Shown here one piece after another: positions 1 to 9,958 of a stretch of DNA of 64,000 nucleotides. Both the position numbers and the translations under genes were made by a program. Below the pieces are notes generated by a model. The model saw only the letters and a program-made list of their open reading frames with translations. It ran no database searches and was not told the DNA's origin. Position 1 is the stretch's first letter. Each line of letters starts with the position of its first letter. The DNA lies in IMG/VR virus record IMGVR_UViG_3300048691_000181, positions 42,964 through 106,963 of that record; one strand, written 5' to 3'. The DNA comes from a virus.

Positions 1-194
1 TCTTAACTACGATAACGTCTCAATCAAATGTTGTTTACGATACGCTTAATAGCAGATACGAGATTCAGTTCAAGGCGCTTGATAATCTTCTGAATAATAC
101 TGGAACTATGAAAGTTAACTATACTGTTTCAGATGGTACTTCTACGATAAGCCTATTCCAATATATCTCTTTAGACAATAAGAATTTATGCTAA
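1..194 (+). CDS. 3' end of an unidentified late gene
   Basis: Only the last 63 codons are in the window, in the frame starting at base 3 and ending at a TAA at 192-194. The fragment is rich in Thr, Ser and Asn, with alternating polar and hydrophobic residues (for example MKVNYTVSDGTSTISLF), which suggests beta structure. Its place just upstream of the connector genes makes a structural (capsid decoration or fibre) protein likely, but this is inference from position. No family could be recognised from the fragment. Confidence 0.6.
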   Translation, partial: LTTITSQSNVVYDTLNSRYEIQFKALDNLLNNTGTMKVNYTVSDGTSTISLFQYISLDNKNLC

Positions 195-221
195 GAGAAA
201 ATAACACTTAAATTTACTATT

Positions 222-329
222 ATGCGTATCAATATATTACCTAATCCTGCATCGGCTTATTTCGATGATGAGACATTGGAACTGTTTGCTATTTATGCTC
301 AAGGGCGCATTAATCCTTTTGGACTCTAA
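222..329 (+). CDS. Small 35-aa protein of unknown function
   Basis: ATG at 222 to TAA at 327-329. The 35 residues start MRINILPNPASAYFDDETLE and end INPFGL, with an acidic patch in the middle. It lies 27 bases after the preceding stop and just before a strong terminator, so it would be the last gene of that transcript. The middle and C-terminal end (DDETLELF and PFGL) loosely resemble a 28-residue ORF at 44884-44970, which ends HPFGTL. No function can be assigned. Being short, it could be a chance ORF, but it fills the intercistronic gap neatly. Confidence 0.45.
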   Translation: MRINILPNPASAYFDDETLELFAIYAQGRINPFGL

Positions 330-348
330 GATAGCATACACTAAAAAT

Positions 349-394
349 AAAAAGCGTTTTTGGTATCTCCAATGATACCAGACACGCTTTTTTT
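349..394 (+). terminator. Rho-independent terminator
   Basis: A two-part stem: bases 349-357 pair with 384-392 (outer stem, A-rich then GCG), and 361-367 pair with 374-380 (inner stem), with loop 368-373. A run of T follows the 3' arm. It closes the transcript that includes the first two genes, so the gene at 446 probably has its own promoter downstream. Confidence 0.8.
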
Positions 395-397
395 ATG

Positions 398-405
398 TAT
401 ATTTG
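398..405 (+). promoter_or_regulatory. Possible Bacteroides-type -7 box before the connector genes
   Basis: TATATTTG matches the Bacteroidota -7 consensus TAnnTTTG, lies between the terminator at 349-394 and the start codon at 446, and is 40 bases upstream of that start. I see no TTTG -33 box at the usual spacing, so the call rests on one element and on position. Confidence 0.3.
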
Positions 406-445
406 TATTTAAAGTAAAAAAAGAAAATAAGAAAATCATAACCAG

Positions 446-1177
446 ATGAACTTAAAAACACATATAGACGCACTTAAACAGTTAATGCATGGCGGCATCC
501 CTTCTGATGATAGACGCCTTTCTGACGGCTTCTTATCGCATATTCTCTTTGCGGTCAGAAATGACCTTTTGAGAAAACGCTTAGACAAGGGAGTGGCTCT
601 ATCGGAAGAAGTTTATAGTACACTTTGTATGGATGTTTCAGATTCCGCCTTTCATAATTGTAATTGCGCAGAAGGTGGATGTCCTGTAAAGAGGACTGTC
701 TTTCACGTACCTAATGCACTTCAAACAAAGAAAGGCGTTACATTAAAGGTGATGAATCTAAATGGAGAAGTTATAGATAACCTGAGTGTAGATACCAACA
801 AATACTCTAAAGAGCATGGACTCATACAACGCCTTAAAAGCCCCGATTCCTTTGATATAAGCCAGATGAATTGGTATTTCCACGCGAACCACATCTTCGT
901 TCAAAACAACCCGCATATCAAAAAAATACTTGTCAAAGGCGTCTTTGCAGAATCCGTTTCAAACTTAAATCTTGAACAGTGTACAGGCATAAATACTAAT
1001 TGTGTCTATCCTTATTCTGATTCAGGATTCATTGACCAAGACTTATTACCTGCGCTTTATGCGATGAGTCTTCATCTGATTAACCGTCCTGTTCAAGATA
1101 AGGTGTCAGATGAAATAGATGCGACTGTGCCTACGGAAGCCATGAGTCAAAGGCAGTCCAGAAGAAGAACTAATTAA
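446..1177 (+). CDS. Putative head-tail connector/ring protein
   Basis: A 243-residue protein with a compact, mostly alpha-helical N-terminal third (MNLKTHIDALKQLMHGG...) and a Cys cluster CNCAEGGCPVK near residues 72-82. The C-terminal tail is basic and Gln/Arg-rich (QRQSRRRTN). I do not recognise a named family from sequence. In crAss-like phages the genes just before the IHF-like and tail-tubular ring proteins encode portal-proximal ring or adaptor proteins, so the role is inferred from position. It is the first gene after a strong terminator and starts the connector operon; the next gene follows after 54 A-rich bases. The four cysteines could bind a metal or form disulfides. Confidence 0.5.
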   Translation: MNLKTHIDALKQLMHGGIPSDDRRLSDGFLSHILFAVRNDLLRKRLDKGVALSEEVYSTLCMDVSDSAFHNCNCAEGGCPVKRTVFHVPNALQTKKGVTLKVMNLNGEVIDNLSVDTNKYSKEHGLIQRLKSPDSFDISQMNWYFHANHIFVQNNPHIKKILVKGVFAESVSNLNLEQCTGINTNCVYPYSDSGFIDQDLLPALYAMSLHLINRPVQDKVSDEIDATVPTEAMSQRQSRRRTN

Positions 1178-1231
1178 GAAAAGAGAAGTAAAAAATAAAA
1201 GAAGAATAACTAAGAATAAAAAATAAAAAGA

Positions 1232-1843
1232 ATGCAATTAAGAGATACATATTTACCAGAATATTTAGAACTATTCGATTATACCGAAAAAGATAAGAGT
1301 TTAGTCGCATCAAGAAAAACAGTAGGGCTTAAAGACTTTTATCTTCATTATGCCTCTGATAGAGCAAAAGAAGGGAAAGCAGTAGAATTCACATTCTCTG
1401 AATTTAAAGAGTTCTGTTCTATTTATAACGAATACTTAGCTCAAGAGATATGTCGAGAAGGTACATGGATTAAATTACCTTTTGGTATGGGACTAATAGG
1501 TATATCTAAATTTACGCCAAGATACTATAAACCACGGTTTAAGAAAGAAGGTGTAGAGCTATATACGAATCCACATTCAGAAGGTTTTGTCGCTAAGTTC
1601 TCGTGGGATAAAGAGAAAGCTATGCTAACGAATAAGACTCTTTGGAGGCACGTAGCTCCATCTTCTCTTAGGCAGAATATAGCTAAGGCTATCTTCAACT
1701 ATGATGCTGCTGGTAAATACCATATCTTAGATAGAGAATCAGAGAAGTTAACACGTCAAGCGTTTAGGAAAGAAAAGAAACAAAAAGAAATGAACGAACG
1801 AGCTGAAAAGCTTAATCTAAAACAAGGAAAAACAAAAGCTTAA
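1232..1843 (+). CDS. IHF/HU-fold ring protein of the crAss-like connector
   Basis: A 203-residue protein. Residues about 51-100 hold an IHF/HU-like core: a helical stretch (FSEFKEFCSIYNEYLAQEI) followed by WIKLPFGMGLIGISKF, which matches the beta turn of the IHF/HU fold ('LP.~G.~.i'). crAss-like phages carry such a gene, often annotated 'IHF subunit', at this position; in these phages the fold serves as a ring of the head-tail connector rather than as a free nucleoid protein. The C-terminus (about residues 170-203) is a strongly basic, charged helix. Its stop overlaps the next start by one base (TAATG), which implies coupled translation. The structural role is family knowledge plus position; the domain match is by eye. 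Confidence 0.65.
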   Translation: MQLRDTYLPEYLELFDYTEKDKSLVASRKTVGLKDFYLHYASDRAKEGKAVEFTFSEFKEFCSIYNEYLAQEICREGTWIKLPFGMGLIGISKFTPRYYKPRFKKEGVELYTNPHSEGFVAKFSWDKEKAMLTNKTLWRHVAPSSLRQNIAKAIFNYDAAGKYHILDRESEKLTRQAFRKEKKQKEMNERAEKLNLKQGKTKA

Positions 1844-2673
1844 TGAAATACGTCTCAATAAAATCCATCCTCTATGACCTCTCAACCACGATAGAGCCAA
1901 GCGAATGGAACGAATCTACGGTTATAGAATGGGCTCTAAAGGCTTCGAGAAAGATAGGTGTTATAGATATGTTGACACCTAAGCACGAGTTATGTGAAGT
2001 TATTGGACATACGTTTAAGAAACCTGACGACTTAAAGACTTTAACTCAAGTATGGGTTTATACACTTTCTGTTTCTAATCCCTACTTTAACTCTTCAATA
2101 GAGTTGGCAAGACTTAGGCAACAAGTTGTAGACAGACTTCAAGTACCTAAGCCAGACATCTGGTTAGATGGTATTCTCAATGCACGAGGAGGTTCAATTT
2201 CTCAAACATCAAAGACATGGCGTGTGCTCTATAAGAATACGGGAACACCTATGATGCCCTGCTTACAAGAGAAAAGTTGTATGATGGAATATCGAGAAGA
2301 AGGTAATGCGATTAAGGTAACCCCTAAAACAGCAATTGTTTTATTGTCTTATCTGGCTTATGCCCAAGACAATGGAGAGTATATGATTCCTGATAACGAG
2401 AATTTTAAAGAAGCCTTGACCAATTATATCCTTTATCGCCTATACGACGCTAAAGTAAAAGTAGAGCCTAACCAGTTCAATCAAGCTGAAAGGAATATGC
2501 ATCTTCAACGATATAATACACTGGCTGCACGTGCCAAGGGTGAATTGAATTCACCTGATGTAGGCACACTTGAAAACTTGAAGAATATTCGTACCAGAAT
2601 GATGCCTAAGGGGAATCTCTTTGAATCAGGTTTTCAATCTCTAAATCAACCAGAAAGAGGTAACCGCTTCTAA
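1843..2673 (+). CDS. Tail tubular/ring protein
   Basis: A 276-residue protein whose ATG shares its A with the preceding TAA. The N-terminal helices (SIKSILYDLSTTIEPSEWNE) and a conserved-looking VYTLSVSNPYF region fit the crAss-like 'tail tubular protein' placed between the IHF-like protein and the stabilization protein; that family forms a ring of the neck and is related in position to T7 gp11/P22 gp4. The C-terminal third is charged and ends RMMPKGNLFESGFQS. The call rests mostly on synteny and length, with general sequence resemblance; a profile search would settle it. Confidence 0.6.
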   Translation: MKYVSIKSILYDLSTTIEPSEWNESTVIEWALKASRKIGVIDMLTPKHELCEVIGHTFKKPDDLKTLTQVWVYTLSVSNPYFNSSIELARLRQQVVDRLQVPKPDIWLDGILNARGGSISQTSKTWRVLYKNTGTPMMPCLQEKSCMMEYREEGNAIKVTPKTAIVLLSYLAYAQDNGEYMIPDNENFKEALTNYILYRLYDAKVKVEPNQFNQAERNMHLQRYNTLAARAKGELNSPDVGTLENLKNIRTRMMPKGNLFESGFQSLNQPERGNRF

Positions 2674-2685
2674 ACCAAAAAGAAA

Positions 2686-5600
2686 ATGCAAAAGACACTA
2701 TCTAATACTTTTACAGGCGGGATGAACTGGGCGCTTCTTCCACAACTGGTACCGCCTAATCAATACGAGCAAGCCCTTAATGCTGTAACACAAGATAGAG
2801 AAGGGCAATTAGGTGGCTTATCTACGGAACAATCTAACTTCAAGTGTGGTACACTTCCATTAGACTATGTGCTCATAGGGCATCAACTTCTTTCTGATAC
2901 AGATAAAGAACTCTATGTCTTATTCTATGCAGGAGCTAATGGCTATGGAGAAATAGGTATTCATAATCCTACTGATTGTGGTTACACTAAAATAGTCGGT
3001 TCTACGTGTTTAAACTTTAATGAACAATATCCTGTTTCTGCCTTGTTGAAAATACAAGACAATTCAAATCGGTTTGTTTATTTTACGGATGGCGTAAATC
3101 CATACCGTGTAATAAATATAGACGATAAGGCAAGATATGTTACAGACCCTAATCTTCCTACTGAGACACTTATTTGCGACGCCCTCTTGTTTGCGCCTAA
3201 TATGGAAACACCTTATCTAAAGGCTATAGAAGTCTTAGATGGCGGTTCTTTGAAGATGGGGCATTATCAGTGTTATGCACGTTATGTTGATAAAGAACTT
3301 ATCGTCACAAATGTCATAGCTCAGTCTAATGACGTAATGATAAATAGATACGCTGCTTCAGAAGGATATTTCACTATAGATGGAGGCTACAATATTTCTG
3401 ATGCTGGCATAGCTGCTGGTACAGAGCAATATCCTAAGACTAATAAGTCTATCAAGTACACTTTATACAACACGGACAATCGGTTTGATTATGTCGAATT
3501 CTTGATTGTCCTTTTTACTGGTGGAGACAATGCTATCTCTACGGTAGAAAAGAGTGCCCCTATTGCTATATCCAAAACTTCGTCAAATCCAACAGACCCT
3601 AATGGTACAGTAACATGGGTTTATACAGGATATAATGGACTATCGGGATATTCTATCAATGAGGTGATTATAGATAAGACCATCCTTAGCACAGTAAAAG
3701 CGCATATTCAAAAAGACAATAGACTATTTATTGCTAATACTGTTGAAGAAACGACTATGGACTATTCTCTAATCCAACAAGCAGCATTGTCTATACCAGT
3801 TAGATGGAGAGCAGAACGATTACCTAAGTTTACAGCAAATATAGAAGGAAACTCGAAAAATATGTTAGAGCACAAGACGTATATGCGTGATGAAGTATAT
3901 GCCTTAGGTGTTCAAGGAAGAAAGAAGAATGGTCAAAGGACACCTGTATTTCATATTCCTGGAAGAGCTCCTTTAACAGGGATAGGAGCGCCCCTGTCCT
4001 CTGGTGAAATATTTACTATTCGTACCAACCCTACCTCTGGTTGGGATAAGAAACTCTTAAACATAGTATCTTCTACTACGATTGATGCTACGGGAAATTC
4101 TGTTCAAACACATGAAGTAGAACACTTGACCAAGTATATAATAGGAAATCAGATAGAACGTTGGAGAGTTTATAACACGTCAAATATAGATATAGTTACG
4201 CCAACAGAATTTGGAGGCATCATGGCTTACTATGAATGCGATGAAGTTTACCCTACGATTAAGACACCAAACGGTTTAAATCTTTATGGTTCTTTAACAG
4301 GAAAATCTATTAGGCATCATAAGATGCCTGATACAAATACGATACTCCACTGTACAGATGACGAAGTTCGGCCTTTATCTTTAGACATCGATTTAAGTCT
4401 ATTTGTCTCATCTCTGCCGTCCGTTATTACAAATCAGGTAGAATCATGGCATATTGTACAAGCTGAGCGTACAGATGAAAACAAGACCGTTCTTGACAAA
4501 GGCTTTACCACGTACAACGAGTTTAACCTATATAGAGATACACCTCTTGCCTTCTATGATTCAGATAAAGTTATTTCTTTCTATTCTCCTAAGTCTGTAT
4601 TCCAGAGAGCAGGACTAAATGGGACACACTATAAGATAGAATGGTATAATCGAGAACAAGATGTAGAGGCAAATGTTTCAGACTATACATATTTACAACC
4701 TAATTTTGTTTCTATGGGAGGAGATAACAGAAAGATAGTACGAGAGTTTATTCAAAAGTTAGACACACTTGGACCACTTAAATACAATCCTTCTAATTTG
4801 GCAATAAAGGCATTTACTTATATTTCTCCTACGACATTGAGCTTAACCACAGATAATTTCACATTAGGAAGTCTGGGCAATATTACTGTAACGTTAAGGA
4901 ATAGAAGCTTCTCTAATGCGCTTTTGTTGTTTCAGATGGAAAATGGAAAAGTAATAAAGAATCCTACTGATTCTGCGGCATTCCCTAATGCCAAACCTTT
5001 CTTGACGTATGGTGCTATTAAGCAAGAGAAGTCTGTCTATGGAAACTTAGACCTATTGACCTATTTCGATACCTCCAGAATGCTCAATAGTCCAAACATT
5101 AATACGACCATTAATTCTAATCTTCATATTATCAAATCAGGAGATACGTTTATTACACCTTTGCACGTACATAATATAGCTTTCATTAACTACGGTTCAG
5201 TCCAGAACAATATCACAGAAGATTTCTATTACTATATAGTAGAGTCTGATTTGAATGCGGGTATGAGGCATCAATGGAATGTGAATCAAAAGACTCAGGG
5301 TAATCTTTATCATAAAGGATGGTACACATGGAATGGTGCACCTCAACGCTTTGGTGAAGACATTGAAGAATATTTAGTCAGAATGAACGGAGGTATATAT
5401 GCTGGTTTCTGGTCTAATTCAACGGCAGACAAAAGACTATTTGCTCCTGCCTATCTCTATAACAAAGACTACGGCTATCAGGCTCCAATTAAGCCTCAGT
5501 ATGCCTTGTCGGGACAATACGATTATATCAAATTCTCTGAAAAAAATAGGCACTATTATCGAATTAGATATTCAGAGAAGTCTTTCCAATCAGCAAGGAC

Positions 5601-6951
5601 AGATGCTTATAGAGACTTGCGTCCTAATAACTATGTAGATATAGATGCTCAGTATGGACAGATTAATGACCTGTTTGTGGACAAGAATAATATCTATGCA
5701 CGCACCCATAAGTCTATCTTAATGGTTCCTACAAATGTCCAACAGATAGAAGGCAATGAGACATCTGTCTATCTCGGTAAAGCAGAAGTTATTCCATACG
5801 AACCTAAGGCAGTTTCAAACACAACTTGGTATGCTGGTGGTTATAATTTTATGCACCGCGTAAATACTGAATTTGGTACACTATTAGTAGACATCTATAA
5901 CCATAAGATATTTCTGTTTAGAGACGGTTTAGAAGACATTACCTTATCTATGCAACCTTTCTTTGATTCGTTCCTTAGATGGGACTTATTAGACTTTAAC
6001 GTTGATTATAAATATAATAGAGTTATTACATACTATGATGCATGGAGAAAGAGAGTTCTTATTACAATGCACCGTTGGGTATTGAATCCGAATACGCTTG
6101 AGAAGATTAAGGCTGGGCCAATATCCTATAATGATTCAACTAAACTCTTTAGATTTTCCTATAATGTTCTTGGAGTTCCATTTGAAGACTTACCGATAGA
6201 AGATATAGCAACCTTAGAGAAATATACCATCTCTTACGACTTCTCTAATAAAGCATGGGTGTCTTTTCATTCGTATGTTCCAGATTATGCTTTTGGACTT
6301 AAACAGGGATTCTTAACTCAGCATAAATATCCAGATAGTACACTAAACACAAATGCACTATGGCAACACTCTGATTCTAAGTTCAATGACAAGTCATACC
6401 TCATGTTTCAAGAACAGGACTATTCCTTCTCGATTGAGACAACAATTAATGGAGCGAACGAGATGTCTACTTACCAGAAACAGTTAGATACGTTGATTAT
6501 AGATTCTGCTCAATCGAAACAAGATAGTATAAATACAGTTAGGTGGGATACATTAGAAGCGTATACAGACAAACAACATACGGGCGTAATTAACATATTA
6601 CCTATTGTTCAAGATAAGACTTCGATGATACGTCAGAATCTTTATTCTACTAACTTTGCTGAACTATCAGAGAAAGAAGGTTATTATCACATCAACAAGA
6701 TACTTGATAGAATTAAGGTCGTGAACAATTCGGCTAACTTTATCTGGACATTTAATAACCGTTTAAGAAAAACACTCGATACGGCCAATATATACACGTC
6801 TCAAACAATGAATGCTGGAAGACTAAGTTCTAAGTGGATACGTGTTAAGTTAGGCTTACAATACAATAAAATAACAGACATCGGAATTACGAATAAGGTC
6901 AAGCAAACAATTTTTTCTCTTGGTTCAGATGTAGATATAGTTCTAAGATAA
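2686..6951 (+). CDS. Stabilization ('muzzle') protein, P22 gp10-like
   Basis: A 1,421-residue protein starting MQKTLSNTFTGGMNWALLPQ and continuing LVPPNQYEQALNAV, the N-terminal signature of crAss-like stabilization proteins (TF.GGM... .L.P..Y..A.N). In this family the protein plugs or extends the tail hub ('muzzle') and is distantly related to the P22 gp10 tail stabilizer. The body is rich in Tyr, Asn and Thr and looks like a long beta-structured protein. It is the last neck/tail gene before the cargo genes, 12 bases after the ring protein. All of it is open with TGG-only tryptophan. Identification is strong by N-terminal motif, length and position. Confidence 0.8.
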   Translation: MQKTLSNTFTGGMNWALLPQLVPPNQYEQALNAVTQDREGQLGGLSTEQSNFKCGTLPLDYVLIGHQLLSDTDKELYVLFYAGANGYGEIGIHNPTDCGYTKIVGSTCLNFNEQYPVSALLKIQDNSNRFVYFTDGVNPYRVINIDDKARYVTDPNLPTETLICDALLFAPNMETPYLKAIEVLDGGSLKMGHYQCYARYVDKELIVTNVIAQSNDVMINRYAASEGYFTIDGGYNISDAGIAAGTEQYPKTNKSIKYTLYNTDNRFDYVEFLIVLFTGGDNAISTVEKSAPIAISKTSSNPTDPNGTVTWVYTGYNGLSGYSINEVIIDKTILSTVKAHIQKDNRLFIANTVEETTMDYSLIQQAALSIPVRWRAERLPKFTANIEGNSKNMLEHKTYMRDEVYALGVQGRKKNGQRTPVFHIPGRAPLTGIGAPLSSGEIFTIRTNPTSGWDKKLLNIVSSTTIDATGNSVQTHEVEHLTKYIIGNQIERWRVYNTSNIDIVTPTEFGGIMAYYECDEVYPTIKTPNGLNLYGSLTGKSIRHHKMPDTNTILHCTDDEVRPLSLDIDLSLFVSSLPSVITNQVESWHIVQAERTDENKTVLDKGFTTYNEFNLYRDTPLAFYDSDKVISFYSPKSVFQRAGLNGTHYKIEWYNREQDVEANVSDYTYLQPNFVSMGGDNRKIVREFIQKLDTLGPLKYNPSNLAIKAFTYISPTTLSLTTDNFTLGSLGNITVTLRNRSFSNALLLFQMENGKVIKNPTDSAAFPNAKPFLTYGAIKQEKSVYGNLDLLTYFDTSRMLNSPNINTTINSNLHIIKSGDTFITPLHVHNIAFINYGSVQNNITEDFYYYIVESDLNAGMRHQWNVNQKTQGNLYHKGWYTWNGAPQRFGEDIEEYLVRMNGGIYAGFWSNSTADKRLFAPAYLYNKDYGYQAPIKPQYALSGQYDYIKFSEKNRHYYRIRYSEKSFQSARTDAYRDLRPNNYVDIDAQYGQINDLFVDKNNIYARTHKSILMVPTNVQQIEGNETSVYLGKAEVIPYEPKAVSNTTWYAGGYNFMHRVNTEFGTLLVDIYNHKIFLFRDGLEDITLSMQPFFDSFLRWDLLDFNVDYKYNRVITYYDAWRKRVLITMHRWVLNPNTLEKIKAGPISYNDSTKLFRFSYNVLGVPFEDLPIEDIATLEKYTISYDFSNKAWVSFHSYVPDYAFGLKQGFLTQHKYPDSTLNTNALWQHSDSKFNDKSYLMFQEQDYSFSIETTINGANEMSTYQKQLDTLIIDSAQSKQDSINTVRWDTLEAYTDKQHTGVINILPIVQDKTSMIRQNLYSTNFAELSEKEGYYHINKILDRIKVVNNSANFIWTFNNRLRKTLDTANIYTSQTMNAGRLSSKWIRVKLGLQYNKITDIGITNKVKQTIFSLGSDVDIVLR

Positions 6952-6968
6952 ACAAATCTTAAACGAGA

Positions 6969-9938
6969 ATGAAAAAGAAAATACAAAAACTTAGTCAAGG
7001 TGGAGATATTCTTGGAGGTATATCTAAATTTGCACCTCTGTTAAATATGGTAGCACCAGGATTAGGAACAGGCATAGGTGCTGTTGCGGGATTAGGTTCT
7101 TCCTACTTAAATAACCAAGAGATGAAACAGAAACAAGCAGAAATGGCTATGAACAATCCTGCTAACTATTCTAATCAGAATGCATTTGGTTATGCTCAAG
7201 GCGGTCCAGTTCTTCCTGCTCGAGACAATACATCTGTTCCTAATCCGATATTAAGACCTACGTGGATGGGAAATATGCAGAATCAACAACACTTCTATGC
7301 TCATAATTCTCCAACACAAGCGAATCTAAACATGATGAACATGTACGGACAAGGAGCTCAAGACCTAAATAACCAGAATGCAGCATATAAGAAATCTTTA
7401 ACAAGTCCTTCTACATTAGGTTCTGTTATGGGCAACACAGCCCTTGATGCTTTAGGCTTGTTTGGAGGCAATATGATTAAGCCTGCTGTCAAAGGCGTTC
7501 AAATGGGAAGTGCAAATAAAGTAGAAGACCTTATGCCATTCTCTAATCTATTGAGATGGGCTGATGACATTAAGGTTCTTCCTAAGTCTAATATAGGATT
7601 TAAAGACGGTGGAGACTTGTCTAAATTAGCCCAAGGTGCTGGCTTAGTTACAGGAGCTCCTAATCAGATAGATGGTAATAACATGAACTATAAAGGTTCT
7701 CCAATAGCCCTTAATCATGGTGAGACCTTAGATACGAATAAGGATAGAGTTATCTCTACCAATTACTTTAATCCTGTTACAGGAAAGAAAATAGTAGATG
7801 AAGATAAAGCGTTAAAGAGAAGTAGAGGGAAAGCAGAAAAGATACTTCAGAATGGTTCAGATGTAGCTGCCATGAATACTGTTAAATATACACAACAGAA
7901 AGAAGATGGACTCTATCGTATGCAAGAGATGATTGCTCAAATGGCAGGAGATAGGAATAGACCACAAGACCAACCTCCGCAAGGATATTACAAAGGTGGA
8001 GAGATTGGCAATGAACAAGGAGTTCCTCTAAACAAGTTCTATGAAGAGATGATGAATTCACAAGGAAGAGGCATTCAAGTAGAACAAGTTACAAATAACG
8101 ATACTTTGAATCAAGTAATAGTAGATGCATCTAATAAAGCAGCTAAAAATATTAAACAGAATAAAAAGTCTATTGCTCATTCTGAAGATACGGCTAAGAT
8201 TCAGAGAGAACTAAAAGCTCTTGGTTACGATTTAGGTAATTATGGGAATAAAGGCGTAGATGGTATATGGGGTAAGAAAACTGAATCTGCTTATAATGAT
8301 TCGGTTAAGAAAGGAATATACTATAAAGAAGGAGAGTTAGATTTAACAGATGAGCAGCAAGGATATCAAGCGAAGTTTAAGCATGGCAATAAAGATACAG
8401 ACGCTTTTCTTACTGGGCTTCAAAATTCTAATGCTCTAAAGTTTGATGAATTTAATAGTGGAAATGGATTACTCGATAGCATGATTTATGGACTTGGAGC
8501 GAATCAAAGAAAACATGATGAAAAAGTTCAAAAATGGTATGAAGCTCATCCTTACGAAGGTGTTCCTAAATCTTCTCTAATGAGTAAAGAAAACTCAATT
8601 CGCAAACAAAAGGTAAAAGCTGCTATTTCTAAAAAAGAGATGATTCGTCCTGATGATAGTTCAACTGTCATAGGTACTCCATTTGTGACCAATAGCACTA
8701 CTAAAAAAAAAGAACCTGTTTCAGCTCCCATTAAATCTACTCCAAATTGGGAAAATGCTCCATTGATTGAAGCGTATAGAAATGACCCTGACAAGAGTAG
8801 TTATCGTAATGCGCCTAAAAAAGAAGAAGGCAATTCTATGTTATGGCAAATGCTAACTATACTAAAGAATAACGAAGAAGGAAAATCATTAAGAAATGGT
8901 AGAGCTCAAGACGAAGTTACTAAGCAGGTATTATCTAAAAAGTATGTTACAGGTGGTCCAATAGACTGGGAAAAGAATATGCAAAACTTAGGGAATGTGA
9001 ATCAACGCTATATGCCTGATGGTTCAGAGATTGACCCGATATACGGAACTAATCCTTTGCCATTAAGAACACCTATGATTCCAGACTCTATTCAGTCTAT
9101 GTTTAATCCTGATGCTGGTAGGGGAGATAATGGCGCTTTCTTAAATAGGAGTAATCACTACATTACGGCGCCTTTGCCATTAGGAAGAGAAAAAGGAAGT
9201 CACGCATTAGATGTTCGAGTTAATCCTGATTTAGCTTCTTTGGATACAGACCCTTATGGGAATGCGCTTCAGACTGCTTTATCAGAGCAAGGAGCTGGCA
9301 TTGATACTAAGTTTGCGCCTAAGCAACATAATCCTAATTTCTGGTCTCAATCAACACAAGGAGAAAAGATAGGCATGGCAGGACAAGCAGCTTCTCTTAT
9401 TGCTAAAGGAATAGAATCCTTTCAACCGCTTCAACAACAAGCTACACGTCTTAATACAGCTCCTATTTCTTTAACTCAATTAGACCCTTCTTCTATCTTA
9501 AACAGAAATCAACAATCCTACCAATCAGCCTTAGCAGCCAATCAAGGCAATACCTCTAATCAGAATGTAGGTATACAACAAGCCTTATTTGCAAACAAGC
9601 TATCTGCGGATAATCAAGCACTTTCTCAATTTCAACAACAGAATGCTTCGCTCAAAGATAACTATGAACAAAGATTGGCTCAACGTATGGGAGAGAATAA
9701 TCAATCTGCTAACCAAACAGATGATATTATGGCAAGACGTAGAGGAACACGAGAAAACATGAGAATGGGACTTTATGGAGATGTTGCTACTATGGGTATG
9801 AATGTAGGTAACTTGATGAATACACGTATGTCTAACCAAGCAGGCTTACAAATGATGAAAGGAATAGCACCTGATGTATGGGCTAATCAAATGAAAAATA
9901 TGTCTCCAGCAATGAAGCAATACTTTGGACTTCAATAA
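6969..9938 (+). CDS. Virion cargo protein with a peptidoglycan-binding domain
   Basis: A 989-residue protein, Gln/Asn/Gly-rich. Residues about 6-50 contain a Gly-rich hydrophobic stretch (LLNMVAPGLGTGIGAVAGLG). Residues about 405-450 form a PG_binding_1-like domain: IQRELKALGYDLG, then VDGIWGKKTESAYND, with the hallmark 'DG.wG..T..A'. A short motif of the type xxGG[DPE][ILV] recurs at least five times (QGGDI, QGGPV, DGGDL, KGGEI, TGGPI). The C-terminal 150 residues are Gln-rich and helical. It lies between the muzzle protein and a second cargo-like protein, so I infer an ejected internal protein that touches the cell wall. No lysozyme active site was recognised. The domain call is by eye; the cargo role is positional. 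Confidence 0.6.
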   Translation: MKKKIQKLSQGGDILGGISKFAPLLNMVAPGLGTGIGAVAGLGSSYLNNQEMKQKQAEMAMNNPANYSNQNAFGYAQGGPVLPARDNTSVPNPILRPTWMGNMQNQQHFYAHNSPTQANLNMMNMYGQGAQDLNNQNAAYKKSLTSPSTLGSVMGNTALDALGLFGGNMIKPAVKGVQMGSANKVEDLMPFSNLLRWADDIKVLPKSNIGFKDGGDLSKLAQGAGLVTGAPNQIDGNNMNYKGSPIALNHGETLDTNKDRVISTNYFNPVTGKKIVDEDKALKRSRGKAEKILQNGSDVAAMNTVKYTQQKEDGLYRMQEMIAQMAGDRNRPQDQPPQGYYKGGEIGNEQGVPLNKFYEEMMNSQGRGIQVEQVTNNDTLNQVIVDASNKAAKNIKQNKKSIAHSEDTAKIQRELKALGYDLGNYGNKGVDGIWGKKTESAYNDSVKKGIYYKEGELDLTDEQQGYQAKFKHGNKDTDAFLTGLQNSNALKFDEFNSGNGLLDSMIYGLGANQRKHDEKVQKWYEAHPYEGVPKSSLMSKENSIRKQKVKAAISKKEMIRPDDSSTVIGTPFVTNSTTKKKEPVSAPIKSTPNWENAPLIEAYRNDPDKSSYRNAPKKEEGNSMLWQMLTILKNNEEGKSLRNGRAQDEVTKQVLSKKYVTGGPIDWEKNMQNLGNVNQRYMPDGSEIDPIYGTNPLPLRTPMIPDSIQSMFNPDAGRGDNGAFLNRSNHYITAPLPLGREKGSHALDVRVNPDLASLDTDPYGNALQTALSEQGAGIDTKFAPKQHNPNFWSQSTQGEKIGMAGQAASLIAKGIESFQPLQQQATRLNTAPISLTQLDPSSILNRNQQSYQSALAANQGNTSNQNVGIQQALFANKLSADNQALSQFQQQNASLKDNYEQRLAQRMGENNQSANQTDDIMARRRGTRENMRMGLYGDVATMGMNVGNLMNTRMSNQAGLQMMKGIAPDVWANQMKNMSPAMKQYFGLQ

Positions 9939-9958
9939 CCTAAACAAAAAGAAACGCA

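Noticed and set aside
5399-5638. 79-codon ORF in another frame inside the muzzle gene
   Set aside because: Same-strand overlap fully inside a confident long gene, with no membrane or domain pattern; most likely a shadow.
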